From positions 13,040,315-13,104,314 of the forward strand of contig NC_064239.1 of assembly GCF_023101765.2 (NCBI RefSeq): a stretch of 64,000 nucleotides of DNA, read 5' to 3'. This document shows, in pieces, positions 25,101 through 32,899 of the stretch; position 1 is the first letter of the stretch, and every line of letters begins with the position of its first letter. Source of the stretch: Spodoptera frugiperda. Its lineage: Eukaryota > Arthropoda > Insecta > Lepidoptera > Noctuidae. The position numbers and the translations under genes were made by a program. The notes under the pieces were generated by a model. It did no database searches. It was not told the origin of the DNA and was given only the letters and a program-made list of their open reading frames with translations.

Positions 25101-28100
25101 TTATTTCACATAAAGAGGTGTGATTCTTAAATAAAACAATGTGTTATGTGCACATTATAAATGAATAAAAATAAGTAAATCAACAAACAAAACGATCTTG
25201 TCTCAGTTACTGAGGTTTATGCATCAAAATTCACTTCCTGTCTCAGTTATAGAGGTAACTAAGATGATAAATCGAAAGAACGAATCCCAGATAAAGAGGG
25301 TTGTTTGTCCCACTAATAGAGGTAATACAGTGCCAATGGGTAGGGACCTCAGTATGAGTTCCATTTGTGGAGGTTTCTCAATTATCCAGGTCCCACTTAA
25401 CCAAGTTTCACTGTATATGATATATATTATATGATATTAAAAAAAATATTGTAGATTTGATTGACAATTACAATAATAGATTATTATTTATATTGCAGTG
25501 GTTGGCGATGTGAGCCAGGGTAAGAACATTAACTGTTTATTACAATACTGGGACCAGCTAATTGCACCAAACAAGTTGCTACTAAGTTTCAAACTTCTAT
25601 TGTAGATTTGAATGGCAATTACAATAATAGATTATTATTTATATTGCAGCGGCTGGCAGTCTTGTAGGAGGAGTTGGCAATGGTAAGTACATTCAATGTT
25701 TATTACAATACTGGGACCAGCTAGTTGCACCTAACAAGTTGCTACTAAGTTTCAAACTTCTACTGTAGATTTGAATGGCAATTACAATAATAGATTATTA
25801 TTTATATTGCAGCGGCTGGCAGTCTTGCCGGAGGAGTTAGCAATGGTAAGTACATTCAATGTTTATTACAATACTGGGACCAGCTAGTTGCACCTAACAA
25901 GTTGCTACTAAGTTTCAAACTTCTACTGTAGATTTGAATGGCAATTACAATAATAGATTATTATTTATATTGCAGTGGTTGGCGATGTGAGCCAGGGTAA
26001 GAACATTAACTGTTTATTACAATACTGGGACCAGCTAATTGCACCAAACAAGTTGCTACTAAGTTTCAAACTTCTATTGTAGATTTGAATGGCAATTACA
26101 ATAATAGATTATTATTTATATTGCAGCGGCTGGCAGTCTTGTAGGAGGAGTTGGCAATGGTAAGTACATTCAATGTTTATTACAATACTGGGACCAGCTA
26201 GTTGCACCTAACAAGTTGCTACTAAGTTTCAAACTTCTACTGTAGATTTGAATGGCAATTACAATAATAGATTATTATTTATATTGCAGCGGCTGGCAGT
26301 CTTGCCGGAGGAGTTAGCAATGGTAAGTACATTCAATGTTTATTACAATACTGGGACCAGCTAGTTGCACCTAACAAGTTGCTACTAAGTTTCAAACTTC
26401 TACTGTAGATTTGAATGACAAATACAATAATAGATTATTATTTATATTGCAGCGGTTGACGATGCTATAGCAGGAGTGGGCACAGGTAAGTACAAGTTAT
26501 ACCTTGTAGATAGTATATATATGATTATGTGATACTACGCTGTGATGTGATGTGCTTGCTAACAAGCAAGTCACAACTGGGCAAAGGCCTCTTCTCATAT
26601 GGAGAAGGCATGAGCATGAAACACTTCTCTCTTAAAAAGACGGATTGGTGATAATGGATTTCAAATACGTATAATCCTCAGATTTTTTTCATCCTATGTG
26701 AGTGGTATCTAAATATAATAAGAACTAGGAAAAATAAAAATACATTTCTCAATAAATCTATTTATGACGAAATCTAATCATCTATACTAATATATAATAT
26801 AATTAAAATTATAATATAACCACTGAATATAATTATATTGTCGGGCCCTTACCACCGGTAACTTGGACCATGCTCCCGCTACTGGTCGGCTTCTATTTTT
26901 ATATTTTTAAATATTATTTTATTTTGTATGTTGTAGTATTTAAAAATGTAAATTTAGAGAATTTTAAATAAATATAGAGAATTATAATATAATATATAAT
27001 ATATTTATAATAAAAAAGAAAGTGGTCAAACGCAGAACTTGAAGAACTCATATTTTGCTTCTATCGCGCAAGAGCGTTAGGATCCGGATACATTAAACGG
27101 TTAGAAACGTTATTCAGAAGTAGAAACCCCAATAACCCCAAATCTACATCCACACAAAATTCAGAACAACACACAAACAGTATTAATACTCAAGAAATCA
27201 GCAGGAGAGCTATAAATTAATAATTAGTAGGGGGCAATGAGCACCGTTTTTCCTGCGGGTCGCGGGACGCGATGCTCATTTTCACCGGGTCAAACCCGAG
27301 ACGGAGAGACCTCCCCACCTCGTGAAATATCTATAATAAAACCCGAGAAGGAGAGACCTCCCCACACTATCTATAATAAACAAAAACAAAAACAATAGCT
27401 ATGCATGATAAAACTAGAGATAAATATTCGATAAATAAGGAAGCAAAAGAAAATAGAATAGAATTTAAAATAAATAATAATACAACATGTACAGATAACG
27501 ATATAAAGTCTGCTAAAATAAAATACACAATAGAAAAATGGAAAGCTAAACCTCTACACGGACAGTTTTACAGATCAGTAATAGATAAAGAAAACATAGA
27601 TACCAATTACTCGTTTAGATGGCTCAAAAAGCAGGCAATATCTCCCTCACTAGAAGCATCCATATTCTCACTACAAGATCAAGCCATTATCACCAGGCAG
27701 CACGAAAGAGACGTGCTTAAGAGAGCGGTGGATGGGAAGTGCCGGCTTTGTGGTGTCAAAGACGAGACCGCACAACACATTGTGGCGGGCTGCGAGCAGC
27801 TGGCTGGCACCTATTACACCAAGAGACACAATAACGTGGTGCAGTACGTGTACTGGACCCTCCTCAAAAAACACAACTTGGAAACAACCAGCTTATGATG
27901 GAAAGAACAGCTCACTCAACCTCAAGTCAAAGAAAATGATACAGCCAAAATAATGTGGGAGATTCCAGTTCAGACAGATGTCACAGTTACGCACCATAGA
28001 CCAGATATTATTTACATAAATAAAATAGATAACAAAACATATTTAATAGACATAACAGTACCATCAGATTACAATATAGGAGCCAAAGAAATAGAAAAAC

Positions 28101-31100
28101 TAAGTAAATATCATTTATTACAGAAAGAAATAACCCGGTTATGGAACACACAAGCACAAGTCGTACCCATTGTCATAGGAGCGTTCGGAATGGTAGCTAA
28201 AAGTATCCACAAATATCGCACACAACTAAACAAACAAACTCTTCAGCTTTATAATATTAGTATAGATAATATTATAAAGCTGAAGAGTTTGTTTGTTTGA
28301 TTGTTTGTTTGAACGCGCTAATCTTCGGTACTACTGGTCCGATATGAATAATTATTTTTTTGTTGGATAGTCCATTTATCGAGGAAGGCTATAGGCTATA
28401 AAACTTCACACTATGACCAATAGGAGCTGTGCAGAGCGGGTGAAACCGCGCGGAAGTAGCTATATTAGATATATATCTTGTAAAGTAGGTATGTATCTAG
28501 TAAATATATATATATATAAAGTTATTGTATAACTAATTAAAATCGTACAGTGGCCATCTTGGATTCACATTTTGACTACGTCATCGCTGACCACCCTCGA
28601 ATACCTCTAAAACGACACCCGTGACTAAACATTGAAAATTTAATACAGCGGCTATCTAGGTTTATACATTTTGACAGAACCATTGGTTTCATTACCCTTG
28701 AAATCCTCGACATCCAACATGAAAACTGGCGGATTTGACTTTATTCCTCCGACATAGACGTAAAAGTACATAGACGATCCCCGGCGCTGCCTACCACGCC
28801 ACGCGTGTACTGCGAGCGGTTCAAGCAAATTTCATCTTTTCAATAGTCGGCCCTGTATTTACCGCGCAAAGTCCACTGCGGGTAACCTAACATTCCACAA
28901 ACTTACATTTGCGTTTGGTACAGTAAGCGTGTCTAGGGATCGCGTCGCACATTTAAGTTTGTTTTTTAGTGAATATATAATATATATATATATGTATATA
29001 TATAGTGTTTTGTCCAGGATATTAAAATATAATTATACCAATTTTCATCGTAATCAGACTAGTAGTTTTGTGTGATGTGTAAACATACAGACAGACAGAA
29101 CATTTTTTAAGCACGCTTTTGGGTTCGGTATCTACCTAGTAACACCCCCTTCTGTTATTCTTTAAATATTCTCAATGTACAGGATAAACTCTTCTACAGT
29201 ATTTTTTTTTTTATGAAACAGCCGGTAATCGAACAGATGTATTACCTGATGGTAAGCAATCGCCGCCGCCCATGGATACTTGAAACACCAGAGGCTTTAC
29301 AAGTGCGTTACCGGTTTTTTGGGAGTTAGGAATTTAAGGGTTGTTGTTCGGGAATGGGGATGGGGAAGATTGGGAAGGGGGGAATTGGGCCTCCGGTAAC
29401 CTCACTCACTTTGAGTTCACGTTGTGTGAGTGAGGTTACCGGAGGACCAATTCCCCCTTTCCCAATCTTAACAAACTCCGATTCCCCAACAACCCTTAAA
29501 TGACTTAACCCCCAAAAGGCCGGCAACGCACTTGTAACGCCTCTGGTGTTTCAAGTGTTCATGGGCGGCGACGATTGCTTACCATCGGGTGATCCGTCTG
29601 CTCGTTTACGTATTCCATAAAAAAAATATATTAAATAATCCATAAAAAAAGATTATATGATATTAAAAAAACTATTGTAGATTTGAATGACAATTACAAT
29701 AATAGATTATTATTTATATTGCAGTGACTGGCAATTTTGTCACAGAACTTGGCAATGGTAAGTACATTCATTGTTTATTACAATACTGGGACCAGCTAGT
29801 TGCACCAAACAAGTTGCTACTAAGTTTCAAACTTCTATTGTAGATTTGAATGGCAATTACAATAATAGATTATTATTTATATTGCAGCGGCTGGCAGTCT
29901 TGCAGGAGGAGTTGGCAATGGTAAGTACATTCAATGTTTATTACAATACTGGGACCAGCTAGTTGCACCAAACAAGTTGCTACTAAGTTTCAACTTCTAT
30001 TGTAGATTTGAATGACGAATACAATAATAGATGATTATTTATATTGCAGCGGTTGGCGGTGTTGTAGGAGGAATTGGCGATGGTAAGTACAAGTTATACC
30101 TTGTAGATAGTATATATGATTAAGTGATACTACGCTATGATGTGATGTACTTGCTAACAAGCAAGTCACAACTGGGCAAAGGCCTCTTCTCACTCGGAGA
30201 AGGCATGAGTATGGAACACTTCTCTCTTAAAAAGGCTCTTTCTTAATATTCTCAATGTACAGAATTAACTCTTCTACAGTATTTATTATTATATGTATAT
30301 AGATAGATAAGTCTAAGTGTGGGAGAGCCATACTTCGGCACGAATGGGCCAGCTCAACCGGAGTGATACCACGGCCTCCCAGAAAACTGACATGAAACAA
30401 CGCTTGCGTTGTGTGAGAGAGGTTACCGGAGGACAAATTCCCCATTTCCCAATCTTCCCAATCTCCGATTCCCCAACAACCCTTAAATGACTTAACCCCG
30501 AAAAGGCCGGCAACGCACTTGTAACGCCTCTGGTGTTTCAAGTGTTCATGGGCGGCGACGATTGCTTACCATCGGGTGATCCGTCTGCTCGTTTACGTAT
30601 TCCATAAAAAAAATATATTAAATAATCCATAAAAAAAGATTATATGATATTAAAAAAACTATTGTAGATTTGAATGACAATTACAATAATAGATTATTAT
30701 TTATATTGCAGTGACTGGCAATTTTGTCACAGAACTTGGCAATGGTAAGTACATTCATTGTTTATTACAATACTGGGACCAGCTAGTTGCACCAAACAAG
30801 TTGCTACTAAGTTTCAAACTTCTATTGTAGATTTGAATGGCAATTACAATAATAGATTATTATTTATATTGCAGCGGCTGGCAGTCTTGCAGGAGGAGTT
30901 GGCAAAGGTAAGTTCAACAAGTAACACCTTGTAGATAGTATATATATATGATTATGTGACACTACGCTGTGATGTGATGTACTTGCTAACAAGCAAGTTA
31001 CAACTGGGCAAAGGCCTCTTCTCACTCGGAGAAGGCATGAGCATGGAACACTTATCTCTTAAAAAGGCTCTTTTTTTCACCATATGTGAGTGGTATCGAA

Positions 31101-32670
31101 ATATAATAATAATTACATTATCAGTTGAAAAAGCTGTATTGTTATTAACTAAATTTCGAACCCGCACCCTAATTGTTAGGAAGCAGGAACTTAACCTATT
31201 CACCACCAGTATTTTATACAACAGTTACAATAATAGATTATTATTGATATTGCAGAGGTTGCCGATGCTTTAGCAAGAGTGGGCAATGGTAAGTACATTA
31301 ACTGTTTATTACAATACTGAGACCAGCTCGTTGCACCTAACAAATTGCTACTAAGTTTTAAACTTCTACTGTATATTTGAATGACAATTACAATAATAGA
31401 TTATTATTTATATTGCAGTGGTTGGCAGTGGTAAGTACATTAACTGTTTATTACAATACCTGGACCAGCTAGTTGCACCTTGTAGATAGTATAGTTAAAC
31501 TTAGTTTACTGGGACCTGGATAAGTGTGAAGTCTCCAAAACTGGAACTCATACCGAGGTTCCAACACATTGGCACTGAATTACTTCTATTAGTGGGTAAA
31601 ACAATGCTCTTTATCTGGCTTTTTTTTAAAACGTTGCCCCACATTATAGTTTTCTCCTGTGTTGTGGGTGCATTTACAAACATACAATTTAACATGCACA
31701 TGACACCCAGACCCGAAAAAAACAATTTGTGGATCACACAAAGAGTTGCTCCGTGCGGGAATCGAACCCGCTACACGTTCCACGGCAGCCAGTTGCCCAG
31801 CCACTGCACCAACCGTGCAGTCGATTGTCGATTTGTTCTTTAGATTTATCATAGTATGACATAGTTACGTCTATAACTGACACAGCACGTGAGTTTTAAA
31901 TGCATAAACCTCAGTAACTGAGATAACGTCTTTTTGTTTGTTGATTTACTTATATTCTTATTCATTTATAGTGTGCACGTGTATATTTGAATGAGAATTA
32001 TAATAATAACTAAATTTTTATGTATTTTGCAGCACTTTCGGAATTACAGACACAATTACCGGACGGTAAGTATTCACTGTTTATTAGATAACACTGATTT
32101 GGAAGCCAGTTTAAGATAAAGGTTTGATTTTTGAATGAATACAGATACATTAATTGTTTTTTTTATATTGTTTCAGTCTCATCATCGGTAGCAGAGAAAG
32201 GAAGCGAAGATCTGACGAACGCTATGAATTCTATCCAAGAATTGGTGGACTATTTAAAGCAAGAGGGTACGAAAAACATAGAAGAATTACAAGCTAAAGC
32301 GAAGGAGACTCAGGAAAACATTATTACAGCTCTTAATGATTCGAGTCTAACAGAAGAAGCGAAAACCCTATTAAATAATGTATTGGACGCCTTGCAAACA
32401 ATAGATATTCCTCTTGACGGTGTTTCTACTGGCGGTAGCGCTTCTACTTCTACTACCAGTAGCGAAGGTAATTCTGAAACCACTAACGAAGTTCCTTCTG
32501 CTGATAGTGGAAGTTCTGCTTCTGATAGCAGTAGCGCTTCTACTTCTGCTACCAGTAGCGAAGGTAATTCTGAAACCACTAACGAAGTTCCTTCTGCTGA
32601 TAGTGGAAGTTCTGCTTCAGCTAGCAGTAGCGCAACTTCTAACACCGCTACCGTCGAAGTCTCTGCTTAA
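13120..32670 (+). CDS. Gene A: secreted microexon repeat protein (complete, 32 exons)
   Basis: I do not recognise a named family. All exons have AG acceptors and nearly all GTAAGT/GTAAGA donors. They join to 1467 bases, 488 codons plus stop, without a frameshift. Order: exon 1 (11 codons, MKTAVLLVVAI), exon 2 (16 codons, ending NAGRNKR), exon 3 (13 nt, ALFR plus the first base of a Pro codon), 28 microexons of 33, 21 or 12 nt, and a 494-nt terminal exon. Microexons encode Gly/Val repeats such as AGSLVGGVGN and VTGNFVTELGN. Residues 1 to about 20 form a signal peptide, and RNKR at the end of exon 2 fits proprotein convertase cleavage. There are no cysteines in the repeats. Introns 3 to 31 are all phase 1, so exon skipping keeps frame. 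Exon coordinates are given in the leader, array and terminal entries. A secreted structural, effector or membrane-active role is inference only. Confidence 0.85.
13370..13560 (+). repeat. Helitron-like non-autonomous remnant in intron 1
   Basis: Contains AAGTCGGGTTTTCCTTCC, then CTATAACTCCAGAACGCATG, and ends GAGTTCGCCTGGTTTGCTAGT, whose CTAG-T end is Helitron-like. A related copy is at 62700-62885, and a shortened one is in gene B intron 1 at 36893-37012. Family assignment is tentative. Confidence 0.5.
13790..13965 (+). repeat. Older copy of the 181-bp dispersed insert
   Basis: Shares ACTTTCGTGAGACATACTAA, then GTTATCGGCTTACCCACGTA, with the copy at 14089-14269, but is truncated after CATATTCATGAGAGG. 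It is also present at the same site in gene B (about 37230-37380), so it predates the duplication. Confidence 0.6.
14089..14269 (+). mobile_element. 181-bp insert in intron 2 with 13-bp target duplication
   Basis: The 13-bp ATTTAATAATATT occurs at 14076-14088 and again at 14270-14282, and the uninterrupted site exists in gene B just after exon 2 (38532 onward). The insert starts ATTTTATTGTAACTTTCG and contains GACGCGGCGATTGTCGCGC. The long target duplication and lack of inverted ends favour a SINE- or LINE-type insertion. Confidence 0.7.
14321..14702. mobile_element. Mariner-type MITE (copy 1)
   Basis: Perfect short inverted ends CAACGTGTAACAAAA and TTTTGTTACACGTTG, flanked by TA on both sides. 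A second copy in the opposite orientation lies at 35376-35762. Gene B intron 2 lacks it at the equivalent place (CTACTCAAAATTAAAAGTGG). The TA target points to the Tc1/mariner group. No transposase is encoded. Confidence 0.75.
14915..15060 (+). repeat. Dispersed repeat fragment shared by both genes
   Basis: CTGTTGGACAAAGGCCTCTTC through CGGCGCTGATTCGTTTACCGC. The same sequence lies at 39225-39365 after exon 3 of gene B, so it predates the duplication. Confidence 0.6.
15232..15264 (+). other. Gene A exon 4 (33 nt)
   Basis: TTGCAG acceptor, AGTAAGT donor context. With the base left from exon 3 it reads PVGNLVGGVGK and ends in A, so a CG-starting next exon gives Thr. It is the first repeat unit and stands 0.8 kb from the array, with its own downstream spacer type (GTAAGTTCAACAAGTAACACC). 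Confidence 0.8.
15502..15640. mobile_element. 139-bp Harbinger-like MITE with TAA duplication (copy 2)
   Basis: Inverted ends TGCCCGAATACTCAAACGCT and CTCAAATGCTACTCAATTTT (reverse complement of the right end). TAA occurs at 15499-15501 and 15641-15643. The empty site AGTCTAAGTGTGGGAGAGCC is present at 24325, 30311, 41217 and others, so the insertion and its 3-bp duplication are proven by comparison. Confidence 0.8.
15641..15930 (+). repeat. D1 dispersed repeat
   Basis: Forward copy starting AAGTGTGGGAGAGCCATACTT and ending CATTAGGTGATCCGTCTGC. The antisense open frame 15598-15876 is a shadow of it. Confidence 0.75.
16039..17061 (+). repeat. Gene A microexon array A1 (exons 5-10)
   Basis: Exons at 16039-16071, 16377-16409, 16540-16572, 16703-16735, 16866-16898 and 17029-17061, all 33 nt. 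From exon 6 on, the start-to-start distance is exactly 163 bp. Encoded repeats: TTGSLVGGVGN, AAGSLVGGLGN, AAGSLVGGASN, AAGSLVGGVGN, AVGSLVGTLGN, AAGSLVGGASN. The 130-bp introns are nearly identical and all end with a conserved block from GATTTGAATG to TTTATATTGCAG. Exon 7 alone uses TTTCAG. Confidence 0.88.
16118..16265 (-). repeat. D2 repeat insertion in intron 5
   Basis: GC-rich insert (CTTCTCCCGCCTTGGGCAAGG, then GTGTCAGACTCTTACTGAC) between two halves of an array intron. It accounts for the 338-bp instead of 163-bp spacing between exons 5 and 6. Confidence 0.7.
17176..18508 (-). pseudogene. 5'-truncated R2/R4-type non-LTR retrotransposon, antisense
   Basis: The - strand frames (17716-18327 and 17302-17676) encode the region after the reverse transcriptase: thumb and linker, a CCHC-type zinc finger (CRACHSPGESIRYIISGCG), then the restriction-like endonuclease region (NKPDIVVIDRQ with DITIPHD). 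A TAG stop separates the two frames where the copy at 55321-57400 has a Lys codon. The insertion lies inside an array intron and is flanked by ATAATAGAT (17167-17175) and a one-mismatch copy at 18509-18517. The left edge is its AT-rich 3' tail. Non-functional. Confidence 0.8.
18534..19381 (+). repeat. Gene A microexon array A2 (exons 11-16)
   Basis: Exons at 18534-18566, 18697-18729, 18860-18892, 19023-19055, 19186-19218 and 19349-19381, all 33 nt and exactly 163 bp apart. Repeats: AAGSLVGGVGN, AAGSLVGGLGN, AAGSLAGGVGN, AAGSLVGGLGN, AAGSLAGGVSN, then the divergent AVDDAIAGVGT. The alternation of two unit types (326-bp step) shows that units were also duplicated in pairs. Confidence 0.88.
19683..20868 (+). 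mobile_element. Non-autonomous Helitron with proven empty site
   Basis: Starts TCTATATATATAAAACTC and ends GGGCGGAAAGCTAG, inserted between A and T with no target duplication. The other duplication copy at about 26780-26800 preserves the empty site AATCATCTATACTAATATA. TC start, CTAG end, a CCGC-GG-GCGG hairpin near the 3' end and A/T insertion are Helitron hallmarks. It contains two degenerate internal repeats (CAACCCCCAAGGGGG twice) and a D2 fragment, and no Rep/helicase. Confidence 0.85.
20930..21036 (+). repeat. 3' tail of the R2/R4-type element, sense orientation
   Basis: GGACCATGCTCCCGCTACTGG through TATTTAAAAATGTAAA is the reverse complement of the tail at 17200-17295. Only the 3' UTR remains. 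The same piece is at 26845-26950. Confidence 0.7.
21037..21799. mobile_element. 763-bp DNA transposon derivative
   Basis: Inverted ends: GGGGATTGACCAACTTGTAT with GGCTATTTTTGAACA on the left, and the complement of TGTTCAAAAATAGCC with GACAATCTCC on the right. Duplication copy 2 lacks it (AAATGTAAATTTAGAGAATT at 26944-26963), giving a precise AAA/TTT junction with no visible target duplication. No transposase was found and the family is unknown. Confidence 0.65.
21820..23170 (+). pseudogene. Internally deleted R2/R4-type retrotransposon (copy 1)
   Basis: An N-terminal piece (from about 21888, WSNAELEELIFCFYRARAL then YIKRLETLFRSRNP) resembles the Myb-like N-terminus of R4/Dong-type elements. 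It is followed directly, without any reverse transcriptase, by the C-terminal part (22260-23168): a zinc finger CRLCGVKDETAQHIVAGCE and an endonuclease-like RPDIIYINK with LIDITVPSD. An in-frame TGA at 22755-22757 splits the C-terminal frame and is shared with copy 2. A 30-bp inverted repeat closes the 3' end at 23088-23164. Confidence 0.75.
23088..23164 (+). repeat. Perfect hairpin at the 3' end of the deleted element
   Basis: ACTCTTCAGCTTTATAATATT pairs with its complement after a short loop (GTATAGA), and AAACAAAC repeats extend the stem to about 30 bp. The same hairpin is at 28229-28300 in copy 2. It may be an RNA structure used in 3'-end recognition; that is inference. Confidence 0.75.
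23180..24060. other. Spacer with dispersed repeats
   Basis: No exon. It includes blocks that recur at 28330-29200, 40783-41130, 51780-52170, 59820-60040 and 63410-63640 (ACCACGCCACGCGTGTACTG, then GTCTAGGGATCGCGTCGCAC), and a CAGTGGCCATCTTGGATTCAC block repeated at 28550, 45000 and 49680 and inverted at 62640-62695. A (TA)n tract lies at 23360-23380. Confidence 0.6.
24075..24620. repeat. Inverted pair of D1 repeats
   Basis: A reverse D1 (24075-24280) and a forward D1 (24325-24620) face each other. In the other duplication copy the same pair (29215-29400 and 29420-29620) has lost the intervening part and forms a near-perfect hairpin. Confidence 0.75.
24685..24945 (+). repeat. LINE-derived fragment
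   Basis: GGCCGACCTTTGGCCGCTATC, then GTAAGTGATGATGCGGCC, then a conserved-looking frame (24708-24944). I recognise this as a widespread insect repeat rather than a host gene. Part of gene A's longest array-to-array intron and absent from duplication copy 2. Confidence 0.5.
24949..25413. mobile_element. 465-bp pogo-like MITE with iterated terminal motif
   Basis: Ends CAGTGAAACCTCGTTAAGTG and CACTTAACCAAGTTTCACTG are inverted and flanked by TA, as in pogo/Tc1-type elements. Inside, the terminal motif recurs in direct orientation about eleven times as variants of GTCTCAGTTATAGAGGT (for example 25026, 25057, 25200, 25240, 25284, 25307, 25390). No transposase. Confidence 0.75.
25499..26485 (+). 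repeat. Gene A microexon array A3 (exons 17-23)
   Basis: Exons at 25499-25519 (21 nt), 25650-25682, 25813-25845, 25976-25996 (21 nt), 26127-26159, 26290-26322 and 26453-26485. The 21-nt exons read VVGDVSQ, the others AAGSLVGGVGN, AAGSLAGGVSN and finally AVDDAIAGVGT. Exons 17-19 and 20-22 are a 477-bp direct duplication (151+163+163). Donors after the 21-nt exons are GTAAGA instead of GTAAGT. Confidence 0.88.
26960..28305 (+). pseudogene. Internally deleted R2/R4-type retrotransposon (copy 2)
   Basis: Same structure as 21820-23170: N-terminal fragment from about 27028, C-terminal frames at 27401-27898 and 27953-28300, shared TGA at 27896-27898, 3' hairpin at 28229-28300. It differs from copy 1 by only a handful of substitutions. 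Confidence 0.75.
29215..29620. repeat. D1 inverted pair collapsed into a hairpin
   Basis: Reverse D1 runs directly into forward D1 with a centre of about 15 bp near 29405-29420 (CTCACTCACTTTGAGTTCACG), so about 60 bp on each side can pair. It ends with CATCGGGTGATCCGTCTGC. Confidence 0.7.
29725..30082 (+). repeat. Gene A microexon array A4 (exons 24-26)
   Basis: Exons at 29725-29757 (VTGNFVTELGN), 29888-29920 (AAGSLAGGVGN) and 30050-30082 (AVGGVVGGIGD), all 33 nt. The first is an opener type with a TG start, so its first residue is Val after a G-ending exon. Confidence 0.87.
30308..30605 (+). repeat. D1 dispersed repeat
   Basis: Forward D1 in the spacer between exons 26 and 27. The antisense open frames at 30227-30541 are its shadows. 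Confidence 0.75.
30712..30907 (+). repeat. Gene A microexons 27-28 (array A5)
   Basis: Exons 30712-30744 (VTGNFVTELGN) and 30875-30907 (AAGSLAGGVGK). The surrounding 29640-29920 and 30620-30907 blocks are a direct duplication of about 0.99 kb that includes part of a D1 repeat. Confidence 0.87.
31256..31430 (+). other. Gene A exons 29 (33 nt) and 30 (12 nt)
   Basis: Exon 29 is 31256-31288: it starts AG, giving Glu with the preceding G, and reads EVADALARVGN, a more polar unit. Exon 30 is 31419-31430, only 12 nt, reading VVGS across the junction, with standard TTGCAG and GTAAGT sites and a standard upstream intron block. Its small size makes it the least certain exon, but its splice sites match all the others. 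Confidence 0.75.
31495..31985 (-). mobile_element. Degenerate pogo-like MITE carrying a SINE
   Basis: The outer parts (GACCTGGATAAGTGTGAAGTC, and CATAAACCTCAGTAACTGAG near 31900) resemble the 24949-25413 element in reverse. The tRNA-headed SINE seen at 1473-1650 is inserted in reverse at about 31640-31850 (B box reading CGGGAATCGAACCCGC on the + strand). Confidence 0.6.
32033..32065 (+). other. Gene A exon 31 (33 nt, divergent)
   Basis: Reads ALSELQTQLPD and ends in G, completing a Val codon with the terminal exon. Same length and phase as the repeats but no Gly. The upstream intron keeps the TTTGAATGA block and TTTGCAG. Confidence 0.8.
32177..32670 (+). CDS. Gene A terminal exon: helical and Ser-rich tail
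   Basis: The acceptor TTTCAG is at 32171-32176; the reading enters in phase 1 and stops at TAA 32668-32670. After VSSSVAEKGSED it encodes a probable amphipathic helical region of about 75 residues (NSIQELVDYLKQEGTKNIEE, then KETQENIITALNDSSLTEEA), then an acidic Ser/Thr/Glu-rich tail with a 32-residue direct repeat. No cysteines. This exon is unlike the Gly repeats and may be the functional C-terminal domain. Gene B must have its counterpart beyond 64000, if it is intact. Confidence 0.85.
32439..32630 (+). repeat. 96-bp direct repeat in the terminal exon
   Basis: ACCAGTAGCGAAGGTAATTC occurs at 32455 and again at 32551. The unit encodes SSEGNSETTNEVPSADSGSS twice. Such in-frame tandem units often vary in number. 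Confidence 0.85.
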
Positions 32671-32811
32671 ATTGTTTCCAAAGGAGCACGGATAAAATTG
32701 ATTCTTCAACAAGTACCTGCTGAGTTAACAGTAAAGTGTTATAATTTAAAGCTTTTCAAATTATGTTCAAATTTGTTTAAATTCTCACTATCCAATCGTT
32801 TATCTTTTGAA

Positions 32812-32817
32812 AATAAA
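32812..32817 (+). terminator. Poly(A) signal of gene A
   Basis: AATAAA lies 142 bp after the stop, followed by a GT-rich stretch (TTTTAGTTTGTGTTGC) suitable for 3'-end processing. Confidence 0.75.
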
Positions 32818-32899
32818 TTTTAGTTTGTGTTGCATAAAATTGTGTTTTGATTTCTTTGTGGTACTTAAGTGTTAGTTAGACATTGAGCCACCAATACGG

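Larger units (their letters stand above)
26453..29690. repeat. Internal segmental duplication, copy 2
   Basis: Counterpart of 19349-24640 without the Helitron and the 763-bp element. Both copies carry the same deleted R2/R4 element with the same internal stop, so the element was copied with its surroundings and did not insert twice. Confidence 0.8.

Noticed and set aside
32310..32645. Antisense 111-codon frame and the +2 frame 32414-32695 over the terminal exon
   Set aside because: Both arise from the repetitive Ser codons of the true exon. They have no start context or splice support, and the Leu/Val-rich translation is a frame artefact.
13120..32670. Silk fibroin, sericin or X-tox/defensin identity for the microexon genes
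   Set aside because: There is no GAGAGS-type repeat, the repeats are not Ser-dominated, and no cysteine pattern is present. Only the general idea of a repetitive secreted protein fits.
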